This document shows, one piece after another, positions 1 to 6,944 of a stretch of DNA of 17,969 bases. The notes under the pieces are model-generated. The model made no database searches. It saw only the letters and a list, made by a program, of their open reading frames with translations, and had not been told where the DNA came from. The translations under genes were made by a program, and so were the position numbers. How positions within the stretch are numbered: the stretch's first letter is position 1; the number at the start of each line of letters is the position of its first letter. This stretch comes from Pseudomonadota bacterium (lineage in GTDB: Bacteria > Pseudomonadota > Gammaproteobacteria > Burkholderiales > Burkholderiaceae_C): positions 1-17,969 of the forward strand of contig JAFAGF010000035.1 in assembly GCA_023422975.1 (NCBI GenBank), in the 5' to 3' direction.

Positions 1-108
1 TTGACCAAGAAGACCACGAAGAATAAGCGCCACCTGCGTGGCATTACCTCCGTGCATGAAGGCGATATGGGCTCCATCGCAAAGATGTTGCCTGGCGCTG
101 GTCTGTAA
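1..108 (+). CDS. rpmI: 50S ribosomal protein bL35, C-terminal part (partial at window start)
   Basis: The first 35 codons in frame 1, ending at TAA 106-108, read as a basic tail with [12 protein letters not shown] and the ending KMLPGAGL. This matches the C-terminal half of bacterial bL35, a small basic protein of the large ribosomal subunit. The usual protein has about 65 residues, so roughly 30 N-terminal residues lie before the window, and the TTG at position 1 is an internal Leu codon, not a start. It sits 26 bases upstream of rplT, the standard infC-rpmI-rplT order, so it should be cotranscribed with rplT. Identification is firm because both sequence and neighbour agree. Confidence 0.93.
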   Translation: MTKKTTKNKRHLRGITSVHEGDMGSIAKMLPGAGL

Positions 109-134
109 TTCACTGACGAACAAGGAGAAAATAC

Positions 135-494
135 ATGCCTCGCGTCAAACGTGGTGTAACGGCCCGTGCCCGTCACAAAAAAGTTCTGAATCTTGCTAAG
201 GGTTTCCGCGGTCGCCGCGGTAACGTCTTCCGCGTCGCCAAGCAGGCGGTGATGAAGGCCGGTCAATACGCATACCGTGACCGTCGTAACAAGAAGCGCG
301 TGTTCCGCCAGTTGTGGATTGCCCGTATCAACGCCGCTGCTCGTGAATTGGGTCTGACATACAGCCAGTTCGCCAACGGCCTGAAGAAGGCAGCCATCGA
401 AATCGACCGCAAGATGCTGGCCGATATCGCTGTGCACGACAAGGCTGCTTTTGCAGCTATCGTTGACCAAGTGAAGGCCAAGCTGGCTGCTTAA
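135..494 (+). CDS. rplT: 50S ribosomal protein bL20
   Basis: This 119-residue, very basic protein has the typical bL20 start ([18 protein letters not shown]) and the family segments around [23 protein letters not shown] and [11 protein letters not shown]. bL20 binds 23S rRNA early in large-subunit assembly. In E. coli and other bacteria it also represses translation of its own operon by binding the infC-rpmI-rplT leader; that is family knowledge and is not visible here. The length is normal for the family. The ATG is preceded by a good ribosome-binding site, AAGGAGA at 122-128. It follows rpmI by 26 bases and is followed by a terminator-like hairpin before pheS. Confidence 0.97.
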   Translation: MPRVKRGVTARARHKKVLNLAKGFRGRRGNVFRVAKQAVMKAGQYAYRDRRNKKRVFRQLWIARINAAARELGLTYSQFANGLKKAAIEIDRKMLADIAVHDKAAFAAIVDQVKAKLAA

Positions 495-522
495 GTTAAC
501 GGTGTGTAGCTATTCTTTGAGT

Positions 523-535
523 AGCTGCTAGCGCA
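523..535 (+). repeat. Copy of a short intergenic motif, AGCTGCTAGCGCA
   Basis: The 13-base string AGCTGCTAGCGCA occurs here, between rplT and pheS, and again at 1672-1684 between pheS and pheT. In both places it lies just upstream of a hairpin followed by a T-rich stretch. From general familiarity, variants of this motif are frequent between genes in Comamonadaceae, but I could not check that here. It is not a protein-coding feature. Confidence 0.5.
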
Positions 536-542
536 CAAACGG

Positions 543-588
543 CAAGGGCTAGGGCTTGAAAAGGCACTAGCCCTTGTTTATTTTTATA
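543..588 (+). terminator. Terminator or attenuator hairpin between rplT and pheS
   Basis: CAAGGGCTAG (543-552) is perfectly complementary to CTAGCCCTTG (567-576), giving a 10-bp stem with a 14-base loop, followed by TTTATTTTTATA. This looks like a Rho-independent terminator. As pheS starts only 18 bases downstream with no clear promoter between, it may act as a leaky terminator or attenuator that lowers pheST expression relative to the ribosomal genes. In E. coli the pheST operon is attenuated through the Phe-rich pheM leader peptide. I see no Phe-rich leader ORF here, so the mechanism would differ. Confidence 0.65.
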
Positions 589-606
589 AGTCGATAAAGA
601 GTCGAT

Positions 607-1659
607 ATGAACGAGTTGGATTCTCTGGTCGAAAGCGCGCAGCAGCTGTTTGCGCAGGCCCACACCCCCGCTGATCTGGAAAACGCCAAGGCGCAGTTTT
701 TGGGCAAGTCGGGCAAGATGACTGAGCTCATGAAGGGCATGGCGCAGCTTTCCGTCGAAGAGAAAAAGTCGCGCGGCGCTGCCATCAACGTGGCCAAGCA
801 AGCCATTGAAGCGGCTTTGACGGCCCGCCGTAAAGCACTGGCCGACGCGGAGCTGGAAGCTCACTTGAAGGCCGAAGTGCTGGATGTGACTTTGCCCGGC
901 CGCCGCCGTGGCACCGGTGGTTTGCACCCTGTGTCCGTGACCATGGAGCGCATTGAAGGCATCTTCGGCTCGATGGGCTTTGATGTGGCCGAAGGCCCCG
1001 AGATTGAATCCGACTGGTTTAACTTCACGGCGTTGAACACGCCCGAAGACCACCCCGCGCGTTCGATGCATGACACCTTCTACGTGGAAGGCGGCACCGA
1101 GCACGCGCCCAACTTGCTGCGCACGCACACCAGCCCCATGCAGGTGCGTCACGCGGTGCAGCACGTGAAAAAATACCGCAATGCGATCGATGCAGGCCAA
1201 GGTATGCCTGAGATCCGCGTCATTGCCCCCGGCCGCACTTACCGTGTGGACTCGGATGCGACACACTCGCCCATGTTCCACCAGTGCGAAGGCCTGTGGA
1301 TTGGCGAGAACGTGAGCTTCAAGGACTTGAAGGTCGTGTTCACCGATTTTTGCAAGACTTTCTTTGAGTCGGACGACTTGGTGCTGCGCTTCCGCCCCAG
1401 CTTCTTCCCGTTCACCGAGCCTTCGGCCGAAATCGACATCCAGTTCCAAAGCGGCCCCTTGGCGGGCAAGTGGCTGGAAGTGGCTGGCTCGGGCCAAGTG
1501 CACCCCAACGTGGTGCGCAACATGGGCTTGGACCCTGAAAAATACATCGGCTTTGCCTTTGGCATGGGCCCCGACCGCCTGACCATGCTGCGTTATGGCG
1601 TGAACGATTTGCGCTTGTTCTTTGATGGTGACATTCGTTTCCTGTCGCAGTTCCAGTAA
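607..1659 (+). CDS. pheS: Phenylalanyl-tRNA synthetase alpha subunit
   Basis: PheS is the catalytic subunit of the (alpha-beta)2 cytoplasmic enzyme that charges tRNA-Phe with phenylalanine using ATP. The 350-residue product has the N-terminal tRNA-binding helical part (about 1-90) and a class II synthetase core. Visible signatures are [11 protein letters not shown] in the motif 1 region, THTSPMQVR, motif 2 around [18 protein letters not shown] (about 208-225), and motif 3 [17 protein letters not shown] (about 315-331), whose Arg contacts ATP. The length fits the family (about 330-350). The ATG start gives the usual MNELDSLV beginning; the ribosome-binding site is weak (AAAGAG at 596-601). It is followed by pheT after an unusually long 173-base gap. 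All key motifs are intact. Confidence 0.97.
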   Translation: MNELDSLVESAQQLFAQAHTPADLENAKAQFLGKSGKMTELMKGMAQLSVEEKKSRGAAINVAKQAIEAALTARRKALADAELEAHLKAEVLDVTLPGRRRGTGGLHPVSVTMERIEGIFGSMGFDVAEGPEIESDWFNFTALNTPEDHPARSMHDTFYVEGGTEHAPNLLRTHTSPMQVRHAVQHVKKYRNAIDAGQGMPEIRVIAPGRTYRVDSDATHSPMFHQCEGLWIGENVSFKDLKVVFTDFCKTFFESDDLVLRFRPSFFPFTEPSAEIDIQFQSGPLAGKWLEVAGSGQVHPNVVRNMGLDPEKYIGFAFGMGPDRLTMLRYGVNDLRLFFDGDIRFLSQFQ

Positions 1660-1670
1660 GCCATAAATAG

Positions 1671-1755
1671 GAGCTGCTAGCGCATGGTAGTAAAGGCTTT
1701 CAGATAGGTTTGATGCTGAAAGCCAATGTAGATAAGCGCTAACAGCTCTGTTTTT
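1671..1755 (+). repeat. Nested inverted-repeat element in the pheS-pheT gap
   Basis: GAGCTGCTAGCGC (1671-1683) pairs with GCGCTAACAGCTC (1736-1748) over 13 positions with one mismatch. Inside it, GGCTTTCA (1695-1702) pairs perfectly with TGAAAGCC (1717-1724). A short T-run, GTTTTTG, follows the outer arm. The whole forms a long stem with an inner hairpin, like a REP- or MITE-type palindromic element or a weak intra-operon terminator. Its left arm shares 13 bases with 523-535. No protein is encoded. Whether it is a mobile repeat, a transcription brake between the two subunit genes, or both cannot be settled from this window. Confidence 0.6.
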
Positions 1756-1770
1756 GAAGATACGCAGTCC

Positions 1771-1810
1771 GGCCAGCGACAGCCTCAAGCCAAAGAAGAG
1801 GGCGCTGGCC
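1771..1810 (+). other. Inverted repeat just upstream of pheT
   Basis: GGCCAGCG (1771-1778) is perfectly complementary to CGCTGGCC (1803-1810), with a 24-base purine-rich loop. It ends 22 bases before the pheT ATG and has no following T-run, so it is not a terminator. It could be an mRNA structure affecting pheT translation, since pheT has only a weak ribosome-binding site (AGAG). It may also be chance in GC-rich sequence. Confidence 0.35.
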
Positions 1811-1832
1811 ACAAAGCCAAAGAGTTCTGACT

Positions 1833-4289
1833 ATGCAATTTCCTGAATCTTGGTTGCGCCAATACTGCAACCCCAATCTGACCACCCAGCAGCTGGCCGA
1901 CACCTTGACCATGGCTGGTTTGGAAGTGGAAGAGCTGGACCCCGTGGCCCCTGCCTTTACTGGCATTGTGGTCGGAGAAATCAAAGAAGCTGTGCAACAC
2001 CCCGATGCGGACCGCCTGCGCGTGTGTCAGGTGGACGTGGGTGGCACGGAGCTGCTGAACATTGTGTGCGGTGCGCCCAATGCGCGCGTGGGCATTCGCA
2101 TTCCTTGCGCGACCGTGGGCGCCGAGTTGCCTCCTGGCCCCGATGGCAAGCCATTCAAGATCAAGATCGGCAAGCTGCGCGGTGTGCCCAGCTACGGCAT
2201 GCTGTGCTCAGCCAAGGAGCTGGGCATTGATGAAGACACAGGCGGCTTGCTGGAGCTGCCTTTGGACGCACCTTTGGGTCAAAACATCCGCGAATACCTG
2301 AACTTGGATGACACTTTGTTCACGCTGAAGTTGACGCCCAACTTGGCCCATTGCCTGAGCGTGTATGGCATTGCCCGCGAACTGTCGGCCCTGACCGGCG
2401 CGCCTTTGCAAGCCATTGACTACCCGCAAGCTGCGGTGGCCGCGCAAGACAAGCTGCCCGTGAAGATTGAAGCGACCGACCTGTGTGGACGCTTTTCGGG
2501 TCGCATTGTGCGCAACGTGAACACCCAAGTGAAGACGCCCCAGTGGATGGTGGACCGTCTGGCACGCTGCGGTCAGCGCTCGGTGTCGCCTTTGGTGGAT
2601 ATCTCTAACTATGTGATGTTTGAGTTGGGTCGTCCCAGCCACATTTTTGACTTGGACAAGATCCACGGCGGTTTGACCGTGCGTTGGGGCCAAGATGGTG
2701 AAACCCTCAAGCTGCTCAATGGCAACACCGTGAAGTTTGACAACTTCACCAAGGTGGGCGTGATTGCGGACGACAAGGAAGTCGAGTCCTTGGCAGGCAT
2801 CATGGGTGGCGATGCGACGGCGGTGTCGGACGACACCAAGCACATCTACATCGAAGCGGCTTTCTGGTTTCCTAAGGCAGTGGCGGGCCGTTCGCGCCAT
2901 TTCAACTTCTCGACCGATGCGGGTCACCGCTTTGAGCGTGGTGTGGATCCTGAGTTCACCGTGGAGCACATTGAACGCATCACCCAGTTGGTGCTGGAGA
3001 TTTGCGGCACGCCCGAGACGCAAGTGTGCGCCATCGACGACCACAAGCCCAATATGCCCCAGCCTAAGCCGGTGCAGCTGCGCGTGGCGCGTGCGGCCAA
3101 GGTGATTGGCATGGCCGTGACCCAGCAGCAGTGCTTGGATGCACTCAACGGTCTGGGATTGCCTGCTACCGTGGCCAGTGAAGGCGTGATCAGCGTGACA
3201 GCGCCCACTTTCCGCTTTGACATCAATCTGGAAGAAGATTTGATCGAAGAAGTGGCGCGCATGATTGGCTACGAGAACTTGCCCACCAGCAAGCCCTTGG
3301 CGCCCATCAGCCCCAAGCTGCGTGCTGAAAACAAGCGCAGCCCTTACGCGGTGCGCCATGAATTGGCCGCGCTGGGCTACCAAGAAACCATCAACTTCAG
3401 CTTTGTGGAAGCCAAGTGGGAGGCAGAGTTGGCGGGTAACACCAACCCCATCAAGCTGCTCAACCCCATTGCCAGCCAACTGAGCGTGATGCGATCGAGC
3501 CTGCTGGGCTCGCTGATGCAAGTGCTCAAGTTCAACGTGGACCGCAAGGCACCCCGTGTGCGCGTGTTTGAGCTGGGCCGCGTATTCTTGCGCGACGACA
3601 GCGTGGTCGAGTCTGACACCACAGTGAAGGGCTTTGACCAACCCATGCGCGTGGCCGGTTTGGCCTATGGTGCGGCTGCCCAGCAGCAGTGGGGCATTCA
3701 AGATGCCAAGGTCGATTTTTACGACGTCAAGGGCGATGTGGAAGCCTTGTTGGCACCTTTGAAGCCCGTGTTTGAAGCGGCTGAGCACCCTGCGATGCAC
3801 CCTGGTCGCTGCGCCCGTGTGGTGTTGAATGGCCAAGCCATTGGTTTCGTGGGTGAGTTGCACCCCAAGTGGCGCCAAGAATGGGATCTGGCCCAAGCGC
3901 CCGTGATGTTTGAGCTGGAGCTCAATGCCGTGCTGGCGCGTGAAGTGCCGGTGTTCCAGGCGGTCTCCAAGCACCAAGCTGTGGAGCGTGATATTGCTGT
4001 GGTCGTCAAGGAAAGTGTGACCCACGCGCAAGTGATGGCCGCCGTGGCAGCAGGCGTGCAAGGTGGTATCTTGCGCAATGCGGTGTTGTTTGACGTGTTC
4101 CGCCCCAAAAAGCTCAAGGCGGGTGAAGAAGCCGCACCCGGCAGCTTGGCGCAAGACGAGAAGAGCCTGGGGGTGCGTTTGACGCTGGGACGTGATGATG
4201 CTGCGTTGAGCGATGTGGAAATTGACACCGCCATGCAAGGTGCGATTGCCGCGCTGCAGTCTCAATTGCAAGCGCGTTTGCGTGGTTGA
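1833..4289 (+). CDS. pheT: Phenylalanyl-tRNA synthetase beta subunit
   Basis: PheT pairs with PheS in the cytoplasmic heterotetramer. It binds tRNA-Phe and edits mischarged Tyr-tRNA-Phe. The 818 residues match the family length (about 800). Domains in order: N-terminal region beginning MQFPESWLRQY; EMAPII-like OB-fold tRNA-binding domain about 40-150 (with KLRGVPSYGMLCSAKELG); B3/B4 editing domain about 205-380 (RFSGRIVRNV, GRPSHIFDLDK, GGDATAVSDDTK); B5 domain about 410-480 (VTAPTFRFDINLEEDLIEEV); a catalytic-like core about 490-690; and a C-terminal FDX-ACB anticodon-binding domain about 720-817 (FQAVSKHQAVERDIAVVV). The start is the first ATG in the frame. It lies 9 bases upstream of ihfA, a typical operon join. 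The domain order appears complete with no sign of truncation. Confidence 0.97.
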   Translation: MQFPESWLRQYCNPNLTTQQLADTLTMAGLEVEELDPVAPAFTGIVVGEIKEAVQHPDADRLRVCQVDVGGTELLNIVCGAPNARVGIRIPCATVGAELPPGPDGKPFKIKIGKLRGVPSYGMLCSAKELGIDEDTGGLLELPLDAPLGQNIREYLNLDDTLFTLKLTPNLAHCLSVYGIARELSALTGAPLQAIDYPQAAVAAQDKLPVKIEATDLCGRFSGRIVRNVNTQVKTPQWMVDRLARCGQRSVSPLVDISNYVMFELGRPSHIFDLDKIHGGLTVRWGQDGETLKLLNGNTVKFDNFTKVGVIADDKEVESLAGIMGGDATAVSDDTKHIYIEAAFWFPKAVAGRSRHFNFSTDAGHRFERGVDPEFTVEHIERITQLVLEICGTPETQVCAIDDHKPNMPQPKPVQLRVARAAKVIGMAVTQQQCLDALNGLGLPATVASEGVISVTAPTFRFDINLEEDLIEEVARMIGYENLPTSKPLAPISPKLRAENKRSPYAVRHELAALGYQETINFSFVEAKWEAELAGNTNPIKLLNPIASQLSVMRSSLLGSLMQVLKFNVDRKAPRVRVFELGRVFLRDDSVVESDTTVKGFDQPMRVAGLAYGAAAQQQWGIQDAKVDFYDVKGDVEALLAPLKPVFEAAEHPAMHPGRCARVVLNGQAIGFVGELHPKWRQEWDLAQAPVMFELELNAVLAREVPVFQAVSKHQAVERDIAVVVKESVTHAQVMAAVAAGVQGGILRNAVLFDVFRPKKLKAGEEAAPGSLAQDEKSLGVRLTLGRDDAALSDVEIDTAMQGAIAALQSQLQARLRG

Positions 4290-4298
4290 GGTAAAGAG

Positions 4299-4625
4299 AT
4301 GGAAGCAAGCAAAGTTTTGATGCTCGGCGAGTTGGACGCAGCGGGTGCTTTGACCAAGGCACAGTTGGCCGATTTGCTGTTTGACCAGTTGGGGGTAAGC
4401 AAGCGTGAAGCCAAAGATATGGTGGATGCTTACTTTGACCTGATCTCGCAAAGCCTGGTGCAGGGTGAAGAAGTGAAGCTTTCGGGCTTTGGTAATTTCC
4501 AGATCCGCACCAAGGCGCCACGTCCAGGGCGCAATCCCCGCACCGGTGAATTGATCCCGATCGAAGCGCGCCGGGTAGTGACTTTCCATGCCAGCACCAA
4601 GCTCAAGGAGCAGATCCAGGGCTGA
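4299..4625 (+). CDS. ihfA: Integration host factor subunit alpha
   Basis: IHF alpha forms a heterodimer with IHF beta that bends DNA sharply at specific sites and assists recombination, replication initiation and sigma-54 promoters. The 108-residue product is an HU/IHF fold protein: helices at about 15-55, GFGNFQIR at about 63-70, and the DNA-inserting arm [10 protein letters not shown] (75-84) with Pro76 in the position of the intercalating proline. It is a few residues longer than E. coli IhfA (99) at both ends, as is usual in Burkholderiales. It is almost certainly cotranscribed with pheT (9-base gap; GAGG overlapping the pheT stop region serves as the ribosome-binding site). pheT-ihfA is a conserved pair. 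In many Burkholderiales a MerR-family gene follows; none is present here. Confidence 0.95.
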   Translation: MEASKVLMLGELDAAGALTKAQLADLLFDQLGVSKREAKDMVDAYFDLISQSLVQGEEVKLSGFGNFQIRTKAPRPGRNPRTGELIPIEARRVVTFHASTKLKEQIQG

Positions 4626-4635
4626 GTGGAGGGCT

Positions 4636-4658
4636 AGGTCCTTGATTTCAAAGGATCT
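4636..4658 (+). terminator. Weak hairpin after ihfA
   Basis: AGGTCCTT (4636-4643) pairs with AAGGATCT (4651-4658) with one G-T wobble and a 7-base loop. The bases after it (GGTTGAAATCT) are not a T-run, so an intrinsic terminator is uncertain. It may be the 3' end structure of the pheST-ihfA transcript. Confidence 0.3.
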
Positions 4659-4715
4659 GGTTGAAATCTGTGGTTTGCGGCGTCTGACTTGCCTCGGATG
4701 CTACAAAAACTGGAT

Positions 4716-4721
4716 TACAAT
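4716..4721 (+). promoter_or_regulatory. -10 box of the first tRNA-Pro gene
   Basis: TACAAT lies 8 bases before the first tRNA-Pro and differs by one base from TATAAT. No convincing -35 box is found at 16-18 bases; TTGCCT at 4689-4694 is 21 bases away. The preceding bases (AAAAACTGGAT) resemble those in front of the second copy, which supports a functional, duplicated promoter. Confidence 0.5.
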
Positions 4722-4729
4722 CATGGCTT

Positions 4730-4806
4730 CGGCGTGTAGCGCAGCCTGGTAGCGCACTTGCATGGGGTGCAAGGGGTCGCGAGTTCGAATCCCGCCACGC
4801 CGACCA
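4730..4806 (+). tRNA. tRNA-Pro, anticodon GGG (copy 1)
   Basis: This 77-base cloverleaf has acceptor stem CGGCGTG/CACGCCG, a D-arm region with AGCGCAGCCTGGTAGCGC, anticodon stem CTTGC/GCAAG with loop ATGGGGT (anticodon GGG), T-loop GTTCGAATC, and an encoded CCA end. It reads CCC and CCU proline codons. It resembles the E. coli proL type. It is identical over its full length to the copy at 4910-4986, and it has its own -10 box at 4716-4721. Confidence 0.97.
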
Positions 4807-4894
4807 ATGTATCGAAAACGACTTGAGGGAAACTTCCAGTCATTTCACTTTCAAGAATCCTCAGTGTTTTGTAAAGTGGGTGTAAAAACCGAGA

Positions 4895-4900
4895 TATAAT
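4895..4900 (+). promoter_or_regulatory. -10 box of the second tRNA-Pro gene
   Basis: A perfect TATAAT lies 9 bases before the second tRNA-Pro. A possible -35, TTGTAA (4869-4874), is 20 bases away, longer than usual. The perfect -10 suggests the second copy may be the more strongly transcribed one. Confidence 0.6.
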
Positions 4901-4909
4901 CTGAGGCTT

Positions 4910-4986
4910 CGGCGTGTAGCGCAGCCTGGTAGCGCACTTGCATGGGGTGCAAGGGGTCGCGAGTTCGAATCCCGCCACGCCGACCA
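4910..4986 (+). tRNA. tRNA-Pro, anticodon GGG (copy 2)
   Basis: This is a base-for-base duplicate of the tRNA at 4730-4806, offset by exactly 180 bases. It has the same anticodon GGG and an encoded CCA end. The 103-base spacer between the copies shows no other gene. A strong intrinsic terminator begins 8 bases after the CCA. The identity of the copies together with distinct upstream sequence points to a tandem duplication kept identical by gene conversion or by recency. Confidence 0.97.
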
Positions 4987-4994
4987 AACAAACA

Positions 4995-5026
4995 GCCTTC
5001 TGATTGAAAAATCAGAAGGCTTTTTT
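4995..5026 (+). terminator. Rho-independent terminator of the tRNA-Pro pair
   Basis: GCCTTCTGATT (4995-5005) pairs perfectly with AATCAGAAGGC (5010-5020) around a GAAA tetraloop, followed by TTTTTT (5021-5026). The 11-bp stem with a stable loop and a T-run is a textbook intrinsic terminator. Confidence 0.93.
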
Positions 5027-5159
5027 GTTTGTGCACGCGTTGGCGGTGCAGCAGCGAAGCAGTGCTTTCTATGCGATGGCGCTCAAGAGCATGGTTTGTG
5101 GTGTCTTTGCGCCGGTGAATCCGTGGTTCTTGTTTTGGCGCAACTGGTCGGCATCCTTT

Positions 5160-5187
5160 TAAAAAGATTTTGTGTTTAAGGTCATAA
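5160..5187 (+). promoter_or_regulatory. Possible flagellar sigma-28 (FliA)-like promoter for the chemoreceptor
   Basis: TAAA (5160-5163) and GGTCATAA (5180-5187) are 16 bases apart. The FliA consensus is TAAA-N15-GCCGATAA, so the -35 part matches, 5 of 8 positions of the -10 part match, and the spacer is one base long. Chemoreceptor genes are often FliA-dependent, which makes this plausible but weak. It lies about 112 bases before the chosen start. The rest of the 5027-5299 gap shows only the short palindrome GATTGCAATC at 5190-5199. Confidence 0.25.
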
Positions 5188-5299
5188 ATGATTGCAATCT
5201 CGTTAGCATCACGGCTGCTAAAAATGGTTGTGAAAATTAGGCTGCACGCACTCTTCTAGAGCATGGATGCATGGCGACAGCAGCTTGGAAAAGCTAGGT

Positions 5300-6862
5300 A
5301 TGCGCGAAAATTTGCCAGTATTTGATCGAGAGTTTGATTACCCCGCCGATGAGCTGCTGATGTCTACTACGGACAGCCGAGGTCACATTACCCATTGCAA
5401 TGCGGCATTTGAGCGCGTGAGCGGCTACAGCATGCAGGAGCTGATGGGGCAGCCACACAATATGGTGCGCCACCCTGATATGCCTTCCGAGGCATTTCGC
5501 GATATGTGGGCCACGATTGGTCATGGCCGTAGCTGGAAGGGGATGGTGAAAAACCGCCGCAAGGACGGTAGTTTTTATTGGGTAGAGGCCCATGTCACGC
5601 CGATTGTGCAAAACGGCAAGCCTGTGGGCTATATGTCGGTCCGGGCCAAACCCACCCGGGAGCAGGTCCAGGCGGCGCAGACGCTGTATACCAAGTTGCA
5701 TGCGCAGCGCGGCCAAAGCCAACCAGAAATTAGCCTGCATGCGGGCCACGTCCGCCGCGCCGGGTTGCGCAATCATTTTGGGAAACTGCAGCGATTGAGC
5801 TTTACCAGCCGTATGGCCTGGATGATGTTGCCAATTTTTGCAGTGGCACTTGCTTTCCCTTGGATGGGGTGGGTGCAGGTGTGGCAGTTGGCTGTGCAGG
5901 CGGTATTGTTGGCAAGCTTGATGGCTGTGGCGCTCTGGCGGTTGAGTGCGCGTGTGACGCAGCCGTTTGAGCAAATCAATGCGTTGGCTAAAGAGCTGGC
6001 AGGGTGTCAGCTCAATGGCCGATTACCTGATTTGCTGCAAGGGCGGCACCCCATGGCTTTGCTGATGGAGCGTTTGCACCAAGTGCACATCAACCTGCGT
6101 GCGGTGGTTGGTGATGCGCGCCACGAGATCAACAGCTTCACGCATTTGTCGCGCAGCATTTCTGCTGGGACCAGTAACTTGGCGCAACGCACAGATATAC
6201 AAGCCAGCAAACTGCAGGAAACGGCAAGCACCATGCAGGTGCTTGCGCAGACGGTGGTGGAATCTCAGCAAACCACGCACGATGTGATGCAAGAGAGTGA
6301 AAAAAGTGCACAGCTTGCGACGCAGGGTGGTCATGCAATGGATAGCGTGGGAAGCTTGGTGCAAAGCATGCGCCAGTCATCGCAGCAAATGGGGCAAATC
6401 ATTGCCACGATTGAATCCATTGCATTCCAGACGAATATCTTGGCATTGAATGCAGCGGTGGAGGCTGCGCGTGCAGGTGAGCAGGGGCGTGGGTTTGCGG
6501 TGGTTGCAGGCGAAGTGAGAGCCTTGGCGCAAAGCAGTGCGCAGGCTGCTGGTGAAATTCGCCGTTTGATCTCAGACTCGAATGCGCAAATTACCCAGGG
6601 CGTGGAGGGGATGCAAGGTGCAAGCCATACGATCGGTGATGTGGTGCAGGCCGTTGCGCATGTGAGCCACTTGATGCGTGCGATGGGGGATGCAACGCGC
6701 AACCAAGCGTCGGGCATTGGCCAAGTCAACGCAGCTTTGAATGACTTAGACATGGTGACGCAAGAGAATGCGCGCCAGGCAGAAGAGTCTGCCGAAGCGG
6801 CGCAAGGCATGAGCAGCAACGCAGCCGTGCTGGGCCGGACGCTGGAAGTATTTCGTATGTAA
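5300..6862 (+). CDS. Aer-like PAS-domain methyl-accepting chemotaxis protein
   Basis: This is a chemoreceptor feeding the CheA/CheW pathway, probably sensing redox or energy state like E. coli Aer (an FAD-binding PAS receptor). With the start at 5300 it has 520 residues: PAS domain about 20-112 ([30 protein letters not shown]), a hydrophobic stretch about 169-215 that could be one or two membrane segments with almost no periplasmic loop, a HAMP-like linker, and a coiled-coil signalling domain whose hairpin tip reads about 370-425 ([34 protein letters not shown]). No C-terminal CheR-binding pentapeptide is visible (it ends EVFRM). The start at 5300 gives [12 protein letters not shown], which matches the family N-terminus; an in-frame ATG at 5267 would add 11 residues and is less likely. 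It is monocistronic, with terminators on both sides. The ligand is unknown. Confidence 0.9.
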   Translation: MRENLPVFDREFDYPADELLMSTTDSRGHITHCNAAFERVSGYSMQELMGQPHNMVRHPDMPSEAFRDMWATIGHGRSWKGMVKNRRKDGSFYWVEAHVTPIVQNGKPVGYMSVRAKPTREQVQAAQTLYTKLHAQRGQSQPEISLHAGHVRRAGLRNHFGKLQRLSFTSRMAWMMLPIFAVALAFPWMGWVQVWQLAVQAVLLASLMAVALWRLSARVTQPFEQINALAKELAGCQLNGRLPDLLQGRHPMALLMERLHQVHINLRAVVGDARHEINSFTHLSRSISAGTSNLAQRTDIQASKLQETASTMQVLAQTVVESQQTTHDVMQESEKSAQLATQGGHAMDSVGSLVQSMRQSSQQMGQIIATIESIAFQTNILALNAAVEAARAGEQGRGFAVVAGEVRALAQSSAQAAGEIRRLISDSNAQITQGVEGMQGASHTIGDVVQAVAHVSHLMRAMGDATRNQASGIGQVNAALNDLDMVTQENARQAEESAEAAQGMSSNAAVLGRTLEVFRM

Positions 6863-6884
6863 CGTGGGTTGCCTAGCGTTAGTT

Positions 6885-6926
6885 CAATAAAAAAGCCCAA
6901 GGCGAATGCCTTGGGCTTTTTTATTG
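6885..6926. terminator. Bidirectional terminator between chemoreceptor and H-NS genes
   Basis: The 19-base arm at 6885-6903 (CAATAAAAAAGCCCAAGGC) is perfectly complementary to 6908-6926, around a GAAT loop. The GC-rich core is flanked by A-run and T-run, so it works as an intrinsic terminator in both directions and serves the two convergent genes that end at 6862 (+) and 6945 (-). Confidence 0.95.
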
Positions 6927-6944
6927 CGTAGATGTGGAGGCTGA

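Noticed and set aside
496..1812. A 438-codon minus-strand open frame opposite pheS
   Set aside because: It is antisense to an intact pheS, has no recognisable domain and runs through both intergenic hairpin regions.
2208..4589. A 793-codon minus-strand open frame opposite pheT and ihfA
   Set aside because: It is fully antisense to two genes with strong family motifs, is rich in His, Gln and Arg without recognisable domains, and owes its length to the GC-rich codon pattern of the real strand.
4721..5036. Minus-strand open frames over the tRNA-Pro genes giving repeated GVAGFELATPCTPC-type peptides
   Set aside because: They are antisense readings of two identical tRNA genes, which explains the internal peptide repeat. 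This is a known kind of spurious protein call.
5031..5162. Short open stretch after the tRNA terminator ending GVFAPVNPWFLFWRNWSASF
   Set aside because: It allows only 28 residues from an ATG at 5076, with no ribosome-binding site and no recognised family. It may be a remnant but cannot be supported.
5182..5205. Fur-box-like sequence around the palindrome GATTGCAATC
   Set aside because: Only part of the 19-base consensus symmetry is present, and a chemoreceptor is not a typical Fur target.
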